64,000 nucleotides of DNA from Rhodobacteraceae bacterium HTCC2083 (GTDB lineage: Bacteria > Pseudomonadota > Alphaproteobacteria > Rhodobacterales > Rhodobacteraceae): the NCBI GenBank assembly GCA_000156115.1, contig DS995276.1, positions 500,017-564,016 of the forward strand. Direction: 5' to 3'. The stretch's first letter is position 1; the number at the start of each line of letters is the position of its first letter. Both the position numbers and the translations under genes were made by a program. Shown piece after piece: positions 45,901 through 54,692 of the stretch. The notes under the pieces were generated by a model that was not told the origin of the DNA, made no database searches, and was given only the letters and a program-made list of their open reading frames with translations.

Positions 45901-46877
45901 CTAAGTCCACGAAAACAGCCGTGATGGCCTGTATGCGCAATGAGGGGCTCTTCATTGTTGAATGGCTCGCCTATCATCATGTGATTGGTTTCGATCAGGT
46001 GGTGATTTGTTCAAACGATTGCACAGATGGATCTGACGCTTTGCTCGATGCGCTCGAAGCTATCGGCGCGGTGATCCACTTACGCAACAAGGTACCCACT
46101 GGCGATACACCGCAAGACAGTGGGATGCGCGCCACGTTTCGTGCGTTAGCGCCTACAGAGATTGAGTGGCTTGTCCATATCGACGCTGATGAGTTCATCA
46201 ACATTGGCCTCGGCGACGGCTGCGTCGCAGATTTGCTGGCCTCTGCGGGTATGGGCGATGTGATCGCGCTCCCTTGGTGGGCCTTCGGTGATAGCGGTCA
46301 TACGGCGTGGCCCGGTGACGTTCTGAGCAAGTTCATGCTGGCCGAAGCCACTCCAATTGAAGCTCGCGTGAAGTTCAAATCCATGTTCCGCTTTCGCAAA
46401 TTCTCACATGCCAATGATCACATGCCGATAAGACCCCTTGAGGCAAACCCTGATGTCCGTTCGAGCCTCGGTGCGCGCCTAAGTGACGAAGGCCTATACA
46501 ACAAGAAACGCGCAAAATACCGCCCCCTCAATTTAGCACTTCAGCCAGAAGCTGCGTGCATCAATCACTATGCTGTGCCCTCGCGTGATGTTTTTTTGAT
46601 GAAAAATGACCGCGGAGACGGGCAAGGCAAATCTAGCGATAAATACCATCTGGGATCACGCTGGCACGAGATTGCAAACCAAAATGAGCAACCCAATACA
46701 TCGATCCAGCGGCATCTAAACGAAACTCAAACTGAAGAGGCACGCCTGAGGGCAATCCCAGCAATAGCTTACGCAGAAAAACACTGCTTTGATTGGTTCA
46801 AGCATCGCGCCGACACGCTTCTAACACCAGCGCAGATCAATGCTTGGTCTAAACCGCACGCAAGGAATTCACAGTAA
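45897..46877 (+). CDS. Glycosyltransferase family 2-like protein
   Basis: A 326-residue protein of the glycosyl transferase 2-like type (PF13704 class): AVMACMRNEGLFIVEWLAYH at the N-terminus, GFDQVVICSNDCTDGSDAL near residue 30, and the metal-binding triad in HIDADEF near residue 98. Similar proteins are common in Roseobacters, often near polysaccharide genes, and the acceptor is unknown. The start at 45897 is set by the overlap with the zinc-ribbon gene. It is unusual to find it between sucB and lpd. Confidence 0.85.
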   Translation: MTKSTKTAVMACMRNEGLFIVEWLAYHHVIGFDQVVICSNDCTDGSDALLDALEAIGAVIHLRNKVPTGDTPQDSGMRATFRALAPTEIEWLVHIDADEFINIGLGDGCVADLLASAGMGDVIALPWWAFGDSGHTAWPGDVLSKFMLAEATPIEARVKFKSMFRFRKFSHANDHMPIRPLEANPDVRSSLGARLSDEGLYNKKRAKYRPLNLALQPEAACINHYAVPSRDVFLMKNDRGDGQGKSSDKYHLGSRWHEIANQNEQPNTSIQRHLNETQTEEARLRAIPAIAYAEKHCFDWFKHRADTLLTPAQINAWSKPHARNSQ

Positions 46878-47266
46878 TGACACCCGAACTCATGGCTCTT
46901 ACGCTCGCGGCACTACTGCAAGTCTTGCAGTTTTGTGCATACTCAATCGCCTCAATCAGTCAGGTTGGCGTCTATAAAGCAGCGGGTCCACGTGATAAAT
47001 CCATCGAACTCACTGGCGTTGCAGGCCGACTTCAACGGACAATGAACAACCACTTTGAAGGTCTGATCCTTTTCACAATCGCCGTGGTTGTTGTCACTTA
47101 TACGGACCAATCCAGCGGCATCACGATGCTCTGCTCATTCGCCTACCTTGGCGCGCGTATTCTCTATATTCCGGCCTATGTCTTCGGCCTCGCCCCATGG
47201 CGCTCGCTCATCTGGTTCGTTGGATTGGCTGCCACCGTTGCAATGCTTCTTTCCACGCTCTTTTAA
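46877..47266 (+). CDS. MAPEG family membrane protein
   Basis: A 129-residue inner-membrane protein with four hydrophobic helices and the MAPEG motif AGRLQRTMNNHFEGLILFTI near residue 53, plus ARILYIPAYVFG near residue 95. Eukaryotic members use glutathione for eicosanoid metabolism; bacterial functions are mostly unknown. It starts at a TAATG overlap with the glycosyltransferase. Confidence 0.85.
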   Translation: MTPELMALTLAALLQVLQFCAYSIASISQVGVYKAAGPRDKSIELTGVAGRLQRTMNNHFEGLILFTIAVVVVTYTDQSSGITMLCSFAYLGARILYIPAYVFGLAPWRSLIWFVGLAATVAMLLSTLF

Positions 47267-47277
47267 CATTCGTCTTG

Positions 47278-47334
47278 CCAAATAAACTCTGGGGGAGGCT
47301 CGGCTTGCCGAGACGGGGGCAACGTCCCCACCCC
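47278..47334. repeat. Dispersed GC-rich intergenic repeat, copy 2
   Basis: The stretch CTCTGGGGGAGGCTCGGCTT continues GCCGAGACGGGGGCAACGTC and a C-rich end. GGCTCGGC/GCCGAG can pair as a hairpin. It lies between the MAPEG gene and lpdA and matches the copies at 6451 and 56015. It could act as a terminator-like or processing element. Confidence 0.65.
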
Positions 47335-47357
47335 ACTAAACCCAAAAAGGACACATC

Positions 47358-48746
47358 ATGTCTGACTATGACGTTATCGTAATCGGCTCCGGCCCGGGTG
47401 GCTATGTCAGCGCAATTCGCTGCGCACAATTGGGGCTAAAAACTGCCTGTGTTGAGGGGCGTGACACGCTTGGTGGCACATGTTTGAACGTGGGCTGCAT
47501 CCCCTCTAAGGCGCTGCTTCACGCCTCCCATCAATTGCATGAGGCGCAGCATAATTTCGCCAAAATGGGTCTCAAGGGCAAAAGTCCTTCGGTGGATTGG
47601 ACCCAAATGCTCACATACAAAGATGAAGTGATTGAGGGCAACACAAAAGGTGTCGAGTTCCTGTTCAAAAAGAACAAAATCGATTGGCTCAAAGGCTGGG
47701 GCAGCATTCCCGAGGCAGGCAAAGTCAAAGTTGGTGATGAGACACATAATGCGAAGAACATCATCATCGCGTCAGGTTCAGAACCTTCATCACTGCCCGG
47801 CATCGCGGTGGACGAAAAGATGGTTGTGACATCGACGGGCGCGCTTGAGCTTGGCAAAATACCGAAGAAAATGGTTGTCATTGGTGCGGGTGTCATCGGC
47901 TTAGAGCTTGGCTCTGTCTATGCACGTCTTGGCGCAGAGGTGACGGTCGTTGAATTTCTCGATGCGATCACGCCGGGAATGGACGCAGAAGTGCAAAAGA
48001 CCTTCAAACGGATCTTGGGCAAACAGGGCTTGAATTTCGTGCTCGGCGCGGCGGTTCAAGGGGTTGAGACCACCAAGACCAAAGCAAAGGTCACCTATAA
48101 ACTTCGCAAAGATGACAGCGAACACATCATTGATGCGGACACGGTTTTGGTTGCGACAGGGCGCCGACCGTTCACAGATGGTCTCGGCCTAGACGCCTTG
48201 GGCGTGGAAATGTCCGAACGCGGCCAGATCAAAACGGGCAGCGATTGGCAAACCAACATCAAGGGGATCTACGCAATTGGCGATGCAATTGATGGTCCAA
48301 TGCTCGCGCATAAAGCAGAGGATGAGGGCATGGCCGCCGCAGAACAGATCGCGGGTAAGCATGGTCACGTAAACTACGGCGTGATTCCCGGTGTGATCTA
48401 CACGCATCCCGAGGTCGCGAATGTGGGCAAGACAGAGCAAGAGCTCAAGGATGCTGGCCAAAATTACAAAGTTGGCAAGTTCTCATTCATGGGCAACGGT
48501 CGCGCCAAAGCTAACTTTGCGGGCGACGGCTTCGTTAAGATCCTCGCGGACAAGGATACAGACCGCATTTTAGGTGCTCATATCATCGGACCAAGTGCGG
48601 GTGACCTAATCCATGAAGTCTGTGTTGCGATGGAATTTGGGGCCTCGGCAGAGGATTTGGCGATGACCTGTCACGCGCATCCGACCTACTCAGAAGCCGT
48701 GCGCGAAGCAGCGCTTGCTTGCGGTGATGGCGCAATTCACGCATGA
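47358..48746 (+). CDS. lpdA: Dihydrolipoyl dehydrogenase (E3)
   Basis: E3 reoxidises the dihydrolipoyl arms of 2-oxoglutarate dehydrogenase with FAD and NAD. The 462-residue protein has [20 protein letters not shown] for FAD, the redox-active disulfide in [16 protein letters not shown] near residue 37, [19 protein letters not shown] for NAD and the C-terminal active-site [15 protein letters not shown] near residue 440. An AAAAAGGACAC site precedes the start. It is the last TCA-cycle gene of the cluster and is convergent with plsC, with only four bases between the stops. Confidence 0.98.
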   Translation: MSDYDVIVIGSGPGGYVSAIRCAQLGLKTACVEGRDTLGGTCLNVGCIPSKALLHASHQLHEAQHNFAKMGLKGKSPSVDWTQMLTYKDEVIEGNTKGVEFLFKKNKIDWLKGWGSIPEAGKVKVGDETHNAKNIIIASGSEPSSLPGIAVDEKMVVTSTGALELGKIPKKMVVIGAGVIGLELGSVYARLGAEVTVVEFLDAITPGMDAEVQKTFKRILGKQGLNFVLGAAVQGVETTKTKAKVTYKLRKDDSEHIIDADTVLVATGRRPFTDGLGLDALGVEMSERGQIKTGSDWQTNIKGIYAIGDAIDGPMLAHKAEDEGMAAAEQIAGKHGHVNYGVIPGVIYTHPEVANVGKTEQELKDAGQNYKVGKFSFMGNGRAKANFAGDGFVKILADKDTDRILGAHIIGPSAGDLIHEVCVAMEFGASAEDLAMTCHAHPTYSEAVREAALACGDGAIHA

Positions 48747-48750
48747 GCTT

Positions 48751-49488
48751 TTAAACTTCGAAACCCGCTTCACGCATCAACGCGTTAGAGCGGGTTTCAA
48801 CCCGCTCTTCGAGCAAAGCCATGAACTCTTCACGCGTAAGGCCCGCAGCGATTGGCTCAAGAAATTCGACAACGGCCACACCTGGTTTACGGTAAATCCC
48901 TGTGCGCGGCCAAAACACTCCGACATTAGTTGCAACAGGATAACAGGTTTGTCCCATCTGCTCGTAAAGAACGCCCGTGCCAACCTTGTAAGGCTTCTGC
49001 ACACCCGGTGCGACGCGTGTACCTTGGCTGTAAATAATCAGCTGACCCGCTTCGACCAAGCCTGCCTTTACATCCGCGACCATCTTTTCAATTGCCGCCC
49101 CACGCTTGCCGCGATCCACAGCGATACAGTTCAACAGCTTCGCATATTGCCCAATCACTGGCGTCCACAGGATTTGCTTTTTCATGATAAACTTCCCCGC
49201 AGTAGTAGCGGTAAAGATCATCATGATATCTAGAAAGCTCTGGTGCTTGGCTGCAACCAATCCCGGCTCTTTTGGTGGTATGCCACGCACTTCCACCTTC
49301 AAGCCCACCATCCAGCTTGCGGTCCAAAAAACCCAGCGGCTGTAGGTCTTGCAACAGGTGCGCGCACCGCGCCTTGAAAACAACGCCCAAGGTGCAAACA
49401 GCAAACCAATTACCGGCATCATGAAATAGATTTGCCCTACAAACAAAAGCGAACGCAGCCATTGCAAAGGATTTTTCTTTTCGTTCAT
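48751..49488 (-). CDS. plsC: 1-acyl-sn-glycerol-3-phosphate acyltransferase
   Basis: PlsC acylates lysophosphatidic acid to phosphatidic acid at the inner membrane. The 245-residue protein has motif I KHQSFLDIM (HxxxxD) near residue 82. Motif III reads YSQGTR where EGTR is usual, so glutamine replaces the glutamate. Two hydrophobic N-terminal segments anchor it. The ATG at 49488 overlaps the ftsX stop, so it is translated behind ftsEX. Confidence 0.9.
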   Translation of the reverse strand: MNEKKNPLQWLRSLLFVGQIYFMMPVIGLLFAPWALFSRRGARTCCKTYSRWVFWTASWMVGLKVEVRGIPPKEPGLVAAKHQSFLDIMMIFTATTAGKFIMKKQILWTPVIGQYAKLLNCIAVDRGKRGAAIEKMVADVKAGLVEAGQLIIYSQGTRVAPGVQKPYKVGTGVLYEQMGQTCYPVATNVGVFWPRTGIYRKPGVAVVEFLEPIAAGLTREEFMALLEERVETRSNALMREAGFEV

Positions 49489-50387
49489 GTGAGGCTCCGT
49501 AGAGTATTTCGCGCAGCTAGGCGCGTGGCAAGGAACGCTACGGCAGCCGCAAGGATAGGGATCAAAAGAAGCAAAAGCCAATGCCCGCCTTGCAAGCCAA
49601 GTCCCGTCAAGAACCCACCCTCTTCGGAGGCGCTGGGAAGAAACAACAAAGCAACCCCGCCAAGGACGGTACCCACCGCCGCGCCCGTCAAGGCACGTAG
49701 GGTAAAGCGCCGCATGAACGCCTGTGCAATGTAGGAATCGCGCGCACCCACGAGCCGCATAACTGCGATCACTTGCGCGTTGGCTGCGAGCGCGGCGTTC
49801 GCGGCCAGTGTAATCATCGCGCCTGTCGCCAGGGCGATCAGAATGATCGAAATCCAGCCCAGCATCCGAAGTGAGCCGGCCGCAGACACCAAAGGTACGC
49901 GCCAGCTTGCATGGTTGTCCAAGACCGCGCCGGGAACTTCACCGCTGAGGCGCAAACGCAGCCCGTCGCCGTCAAATCCTTGCGCGGTTTCAATCACTTC
50001 GATCATTTGCGGCAAGGGCAATGCATCAAGGGGAAGCTCTGAACCGAACCAAGGTGCGAGCAGATCGCGCTGCTCGTCAATGCTTAACGCACGCGCATTT
50101 TCAACACCTTCTGTCGTGCTAAGAACATTCAACGCGGCTTCTGTTTGTGCCGCCATTTGCTCCACCGGCGCAGAAATGCGCACTGTTGCACTGCGTGCAA
50201 GTTCATCACCCCATCGATCTGCAAGGCGACCCGCAGCCAGCGACAGGGCTAAAGCAAAGACCACCAAAAATGCCATCGCAGCGGCGCTAAAGACGGTTAG
50301 TCGTACTGTGAAACCCGTTGGCGGCACCGCTTTTTCTGCCTGCGCATCGCCAATCGCGAAATCAATGACGGAGCGAAGCGCGCTCAT
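49485..50387 (-). CDS. ftsX: Cell division protein FtsX
   Basis: FtsX is the membrane partner of FtsE and regulates peptidoglycan hydrolases at the division site. The 300-residue protein has an N-terminal transmembrane helix (FSAAAMAFLVVFALALSLAA), a periplasmic domain of about 110 residues, and three further helices, including the FtsX-like stretch VIAVMRLVGARDSYIAQAFM. Overlapping starts and stops tie it to ftsE upstream and plsC downstream. Confidence 0.92.
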   Translation of the reverse strand: MSALRSVIDFAIGDAQAEKAVPPTGFTVRLTVFSAAAMAFLVVFALALSLAAGRLADRWGDELARSATVRISAPVEQMAAQTEAALNVLSTTEGVENARALSIDEQRDLLAPWFGSELPLDALPLPQMIEVIETAQGFDGDGLRLRLSGEVPGAVLDNHASWRVPLVSAAGSLRMLGWISIILIALATGAMITLAANAALAANAQVIAVMRLVGARDSYIAQAFMRRFTLRALTGAAVGTVLGGVALLFLPSASEEGGFLTGLGLQGGHWLLLLLIPILAAAVAFLATRLAARNTLRSLT

Positions 50388-51061
50388 AAATCCGCACCTG
50401 CCAATTGCAAACGTCGCCCGGAAATACGCAAAACCCGCGCCTGAACATGATTTTTGGCAGCGCGGATCAGGCCTAAATCATGGGTCGCAATCATTATGGT
50501 TTTACCCATGCGGTTCAACTCGATCAAAAGCGTCAAAAGGCGCTGTGACATTTCCCAATCGACATTGCCGGTCGGTTCGTCCGCCAAAATAACATCGGGC
50601 GACATGATCAAAGCACGCGCAAGGGCCGCGCGTTGACGTTCGCCACCAGACAGTTCCGGCGGCATCGCATCAGCACGCGCCGTAAGGCCGACCCAAACCA
50701 TCAGTTCTCTCAAATTTGCGTCATCATCCAACGCTTCATGACCACTGACAGTTAAGGGCAGCGCAAGGTTTTCACGCAGGCTTAAATGATCGAGGAACTG
50801 GCAATCTTGATGCACGACACCGACGCGTCGACGCGCCATTGCGATGTCATCACGGCTCATTTGGCGCACGTCTTCGTCAAAGATCCGCACAACGCCGGAG
50901 GTCGGAACCAAGGCTCCATAGCACAGTTTTAAAAACGTCGTTTTGCCAGAACCCGATGGTCCCGTCAGGAAATGAAAGGAGCCGGGTGCCAAGCGCAGCG
51001 ACACCTCGTTGAAAAGCTCACCACCGCTGTAGCTATGGGCAACTGTATCGAGTTCGATCAA
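50384..51061 (-). CDS. ftsE: Cell division ATP-binding protein FtsE
   Basis: FtsE is the ATPase of the FtsEX complex. The 225-residue ABC domain has Walker A TGPSGSGKTTFLKL, signature LSGGERQRAALARAL and Walker B VILADEPTGNVD. I start it at TTG 51061 (IELDTVAHSYSGG), because AGGAAAGG lies at proper spacing and the length then fits FtsE. In-frame ATGs upstream (for example 51175) would add a basic, low-complexity extension and are less likely. Confidence 0.92.
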   Translation of the reverse strand: MIELDTVAHSYSGGELFNEVSLRLAPGSFHFLTGPSGSGKTTFLKLCYGALVPTSGVVRIFDEDVRQMSRDDIAMARRRVGVVHQDCQFLDHLSLRENLALPLTVSGHEALDDDANLRELMVWVGLTARADAMPPELSGGERQRAALARALIMSPDVILADEPTGNVDWEMSQRLLTLLIELNRMGKTIMIATHDLGLIRAAKNHVQARVLRISGRRLQLAGADL

Positions 51062-51252
51062 GCTCTGGCCTTTCCTACCTGCTGCCGTTTGACGACAAAC
51101 CTGAGCCCTGTTGTGCCTGAGCGCGCGCGCGGTTTCAATCACTCGTCTCGCGATCGTGCGTATGGGATTTACCATATTGTCTGCGCGGCATATGGTATAC
51201 GCTGAAAAGGCCGTGTTTGGTCTGCTGAATATGCCAGAAGGCAAGGTGTGAT

Positions 51253-52074
51253 ATGCGTTTGATTTGTCCAAATTGCGGGGCTCAATATGAGGTTCCAACG
51301 GAAGTCATCCCAACTGAAGGACGCGATGTCCAATGTTCAGCGTGCTCAAACACGTGGTTTCAAGCGCATCCCGATCATGATGCAGGCCTTGCGGATGAGG
51401 TGGATCGCCCCAGCGTAGAACCTGTCGCGCCACCGCCAGAACTTGAACCTAAACCTGCGCAAGAAACACCGGCGATGATCCGGCAAGAACTGGACCCTGA
51501 CATTTCCGACGTTTTGCGCCAAGAGGCGGAGTTCGAAGCCGCAGCTCGCGCCGCAGAGCTGGGTGCGCCATTGGAAACACAACCTGATCTTGGATTGGAA
51601 GCACAGCCAGAAAACGAAGGCGAGCGCCGTGCACGCGAAGCGCGCGAGCGGATGGCGCGTATGCGTGGTGAACCTGTGCCGGACGAAGTTGCAGTCGCCG
51701 CAGTGACCGCAGCTGCTGGATCGCGCCGCGATTTGCTGCCTGATATCGAAGAAATCAACTCGACATTGCGCTCATCTGGTGAGCGTCGCCGCCCGGCCGA
51801 AGCAGATGATGCAGATTTGCCCGGAACAACACCGCGTATTAAGCGCAAAGGTCGCGGGTTCAGGCGCGCTTTCGTCACGACGATAATGCTTGGCGCTGCC
51901 GCCGTTGGTGCCTACATGTTTGGCCCCCAAATTATAGAATTTGTCCCCGCTGCTGAACCTTATGTGGCGCAGTATAGTGCGTTGGTTGAGGATGCGCGCA
52001 CTTGGTTAGACGGGTCTGTTGACAGCGGTCTTGCGTGGTTGGATCAAAAGGCTGCGGAAACAACCCAACCTTAG
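51253..52074 (+). CDS. MJ0042-type zinc-ribbon membrane protein
   Basis: The 273-residue protein begins with the MJ0042 zinc finger (MRLICPNCGAQYEVP and VQCSACSNTWFQ), continues with a long acidic, Pro/Glu-rich and charged disordered region (residues about 45-195), and has one transmembrane helix (FVTTIMLGAAAVGAYMFG) near residue 205 with a short outer tail. This layout is typical of alphaproteobacterial proteins of unknown function divergent from ftsE. Its stop interlocks with the convergent TIGR02302 gene. Confidence 0.88.
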   Translation: MRLICPNCGAQYEVPTEVIPTEGRDVQCSACSNTWFQAHPDHDAGLADEVDRPSVEPVAPPPELEPKPAQETPAMIRQELDPDISDVLRQEAEFEAAARAAELGAPLETQPDLGLEAQPENEGERRAREARERMARMRGEPVPDEVAVAAVTAAAGSRRDLLPDIEEINSTLRSSGERRRPAEADDADLPGTTPRIKRKGRGFRRAFVTTIMLGAAAVGAYMFGPQIIEFVPAAEPYVAQYSALVEDARTWLDGSVDSGLAWLDQKAAETTQP

Positions 52075-54656
52075 AACCGATCCAGCAATCGTCGAAGGTA
52101 ATCGCGTTCGACTTCCGGTCGCACGCTCTCGCCGCTGCGCTTGCGGATTTCGTCCAGCAGTTCACGCGCACGACGATACACATCCTCGCCCTGCAACAAG
52201 CCTTGATCTGTACCCGCTTGCCCTGTCGCGCCGGGATTGCGACCTAAAGGATCACGTTGCTCACCGCCTTCGCGCCCGTCTGCTGAGCCTTGCTGACCCT
52301 TGCGCCCTTCCGCTTCAGCCATTGCTTCACCTAGATTTTGCATGCCTTCACGCAAAGCGTCCATAGCTTTGGCTTGTCGACCAATCGCTTCAGGTAAATC
52401 ATCACGCTGCAAAGCCTCCCCCGCCCCGCGCATCGCATCTTCTGCACGGCGCAGTGCCTCGCGTGCGGCGTCACCTGCCTCTGATCCAGCGCCGGGCAAC
52501 GCACCGCGCTGGCGCTCAACTTCGCGGCGTAAGTTTTCTTGACGCTCGGCCAAACCTTGGCCTTTGCTTTGCTGTCCATCGCGATCCTCACCAGATTGAC
52601 CCTCGCCCTGCCCCTTACCTTCGCCTGATTGTCCTTCGTGTGACTGACCACGGCCCTGACCGCCGTTGCGCCCTTCGTTGCCGTCACTTTCGCCCGCTTG
52701 CGCGCCCGGATTATATTGCTCTTGAAGATCGCGGAACGCCTGGTCCGACAAGCCTTGCTGACCACGCAGCGTATCCGCGAGACCTTCCATGGCTTGTTGA
52801 CCCTCCGATTGTTGGCCCTCCCCTTGTTGGCCCTCAGCGATCTGCATGTTCTCCATCATATCTTGCAGCTCTTGCAGGGCTTGCTCTGCCTCGGCCATGC
52901 GGCCTTCTTCCATCAACTCCTGAATGCGATCCATCATATCTTGCAGATCATCCTGCGTCATTTGCATCGCATCATCTTGCATGCCTTGCTGGCGCTCTTG
53001 GGTCTCACCATTGCGCGCAGTTTCGCGTTGTAGCTGGTTGATGTAGTTCTCATTTGCGCGCCGCAACTCATCCATCAACTCTGCAATTTCTTCGACGCTC
53101 GCTCCGTTTTTCATCGCTTCTGATAGGCGCTCTTGCGCGCGGCGCATCCGCTCCATTGCGTCCTCAACATCGCCATCTTCGAGCAAAATCGCGAGATCCC
53201 AAAGCGCGGACGCTGCTTCATCGCGCGCCTCTGGTGTAAACTGATCAAACGCGATCTGCGTCTCCAAGCGTCGCAAAATCACGCGCAACCGTAAGTATGC
53301 GATCTCAGAGCGGAACACATCATCGGGTCGATGCGAGATCGCGCGTATCATCTGTGTTGTGCGATCCGCGTTATCTTTCGACCACAAAAGCCACTGACGC
53401 TGTTCGATCAAAGCCCGTGCCATCGGATCGAAAAAACGACGGCCCGGCAAAATCAAATGCGTGGTGTTCACGGCAGAGCTTTGCCCCTTTGCATCTTGCG
53501 CCGTCATCGACAGTTTCACAGGCAAGTTCGCAAAAGGATGTTCAGAGAAATTCCCGATCAAAGCTTCAGCAAAGTCACTACGATCCCCAGCAATAGGTAG
53601 CGGCAAATCAAGCGCTATGTTGGCGCGCTCTTCTGGATCAACCGACAGCCCATAGCGGCGTGAAACCGCATTCAGATCCAGCGCTATTTCTGCTGATCCA
53701 CCCGCAACCTCATAGTCGTCAGAAGCGACAAACGGCAAGCTCATGACACCATCCGCACCCCTCTCCGCCGCGCCTACTACTTCAACGCGCGGCTGCGTGT
53801 CAGGCGTCACCACAATATCCCAAAGGCGCCCATTCAGCCCTGCAATTTCCAACGTTCCACTTGTGAGTGCGATGAAATCCTGCTCCGGATCAGCTGCGCT
53901 ACCCGTGCCTTCAATCCTTTGCGAAACGGTTTCAGCGACAGTTAACGCGCCAATCTCACCGTATAAGCGCAGACTAATACGGCTGCCCTCGGGCACATCT
54001 ATTTGCCCGTCTTGATCGTTCAGATAGAGGCTGGGTTTGCCTGTGTAGGCAGGCGGTTCAATCCACCCTTCCCAAACGGGGCCGCTTATCACTGCCCTGT
54101 CATTCTGCACAATCTCCGTGACAGTACCGACACGCCAAAGCGAGCCAAACAGCACAGCAACACCAAAAAGCAAAGTCGCAACATATCGCAGCGCGAAAGG
54201 ATCGTGCGCGGCAAGACGGACCTTTGGCTTAACGGCTTTTGCATTGGCTATCAGCTCCGCCATTCTCGATTGATGTACCCGCCAAACCGCCACAGAGGCC
54301 TCATCGCTTGGCACAATCGCTTGACTGTCCATCAGTGCTTGGATCGGGCGGCCAGCTAAACTGATATCGAGCTGGACCATCGCTTCCATGCGGTCTGGAA
54401 GGCGAAAAAGCACGAAACCACGGATCAAAAAATAAAGCGCAGAAATTGCGGAAAGAACAGCTATGCCCCAAACCGCCTCAATCGGAAAACTCTCATGCCA
54501 GCCCAACATCAAAGCGGCAAGAACGGCAATGATAATGCTCCAAAGCGGCCACAACGCGCGCGCGGCGCGTTCCGCAGTCATCCCCGCCCAAGTCAGCCAA
54601 AGCGGGCCACGCAAACGCGCGATCACCTTTAAATACTGAGATGTTTCAGAAGTCAT
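52071..54656 (-). CDS. TIGR02302 (DUF4175) large membrane protein with Q/G-rich tail
   Basis: An 861-residue protein with two or three N-terminal transmembrane helices (LWSIIIAVLAALMLGWH; AVLSAISALYFLIRGFVLF), another near residue 160, a beta-rich periplasmic part, and a long C-terminal region. Residues about 560-650 form Met/Gln/Glu-rich coiled coil (DDLQDMMDRIQELMEEGRMA). Residues about 650-740 are extremely Gly/Gln/Glu-rich (EGQQGEGQQSEGQQ and similar). It fits the alphaproteobacterial TIGR02302 family, of unknown function, usually next to lysA. ATG 54656 is chosen because GGGGAG precedes it. Confidence 0.9.
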   Translation of the reverse strand: MTSETSQYLKVIARLRGPLWLTWAGMTAERAARALWPLWSIIIAVLAALMLGWHESFPIEAVWGIAVLSAISALYFLIRGFVLFRLPDRMEAMVQLDISLAGRPIQALMDSQAIVPSDEASVAVWRVHQSRMAELIANAKAVKPKVRLAAHDPFALRYVATLLFGVAVLFGSLWRVGTVTEIVQNDRAVISGPVWEGWIEPPAYTGKPSLYLNDQDGQIDVPEGSRISLRLYGEIGALTVAETVSQRIEGTGSAADPEQDFIALTSGTLEIAGLNGRLWDIVVTPDTQPRVEVVGAAERGADGVMSLPFVASDDYEVAGGSAEIALDLNAVSRRYGLSVDPEERANIALDLPLPIAGDRSDFAEALIGNFSEHPFANLPVKLSMTAQDAKGQSSAVNTTHLILPGRRFFDPMARALIEQRQWLLWSKDNADRTTQMIRAISHRPDDVFRSEIAYLRLRVILRRLETQIAFDQFTPEARDEAASALWDLAILLEDGDVEDAMERMRRAQERLSEAMKNGASVEEIAELMDELRRANENYINQLQRETARNGETQERQQGMQDDAMQMTQDDLQDMMDRIQELMEEGRMAEAEQALQELQDMMENMQIAEGQQGEGQQSEGQQAMEGLADTLRGQQGLSDQAFRDLQEQYNPGAQAGESDGNEGRNGGQGRGQSHEGQSGEGKGQGEGQSGEDRDGQQSKGQGLAERQENLRREVERQRGALPGAGSEAGDAAREALRRAEDAMRGAGEALQRDDLPEAIGRQAKAMDALREGMQNLGEAMAEAEGRKGQQGSADGREGGEQRDPLGRNPGATGQAGTDQGLLQGEDVYRRARELLDEIRKRSGESVRPEVERDYLRRLLDRF

Positions 54657-54692
54657 GCGTTGCTCCCCGCCCTTCACGCGCGAGGATGCGCA

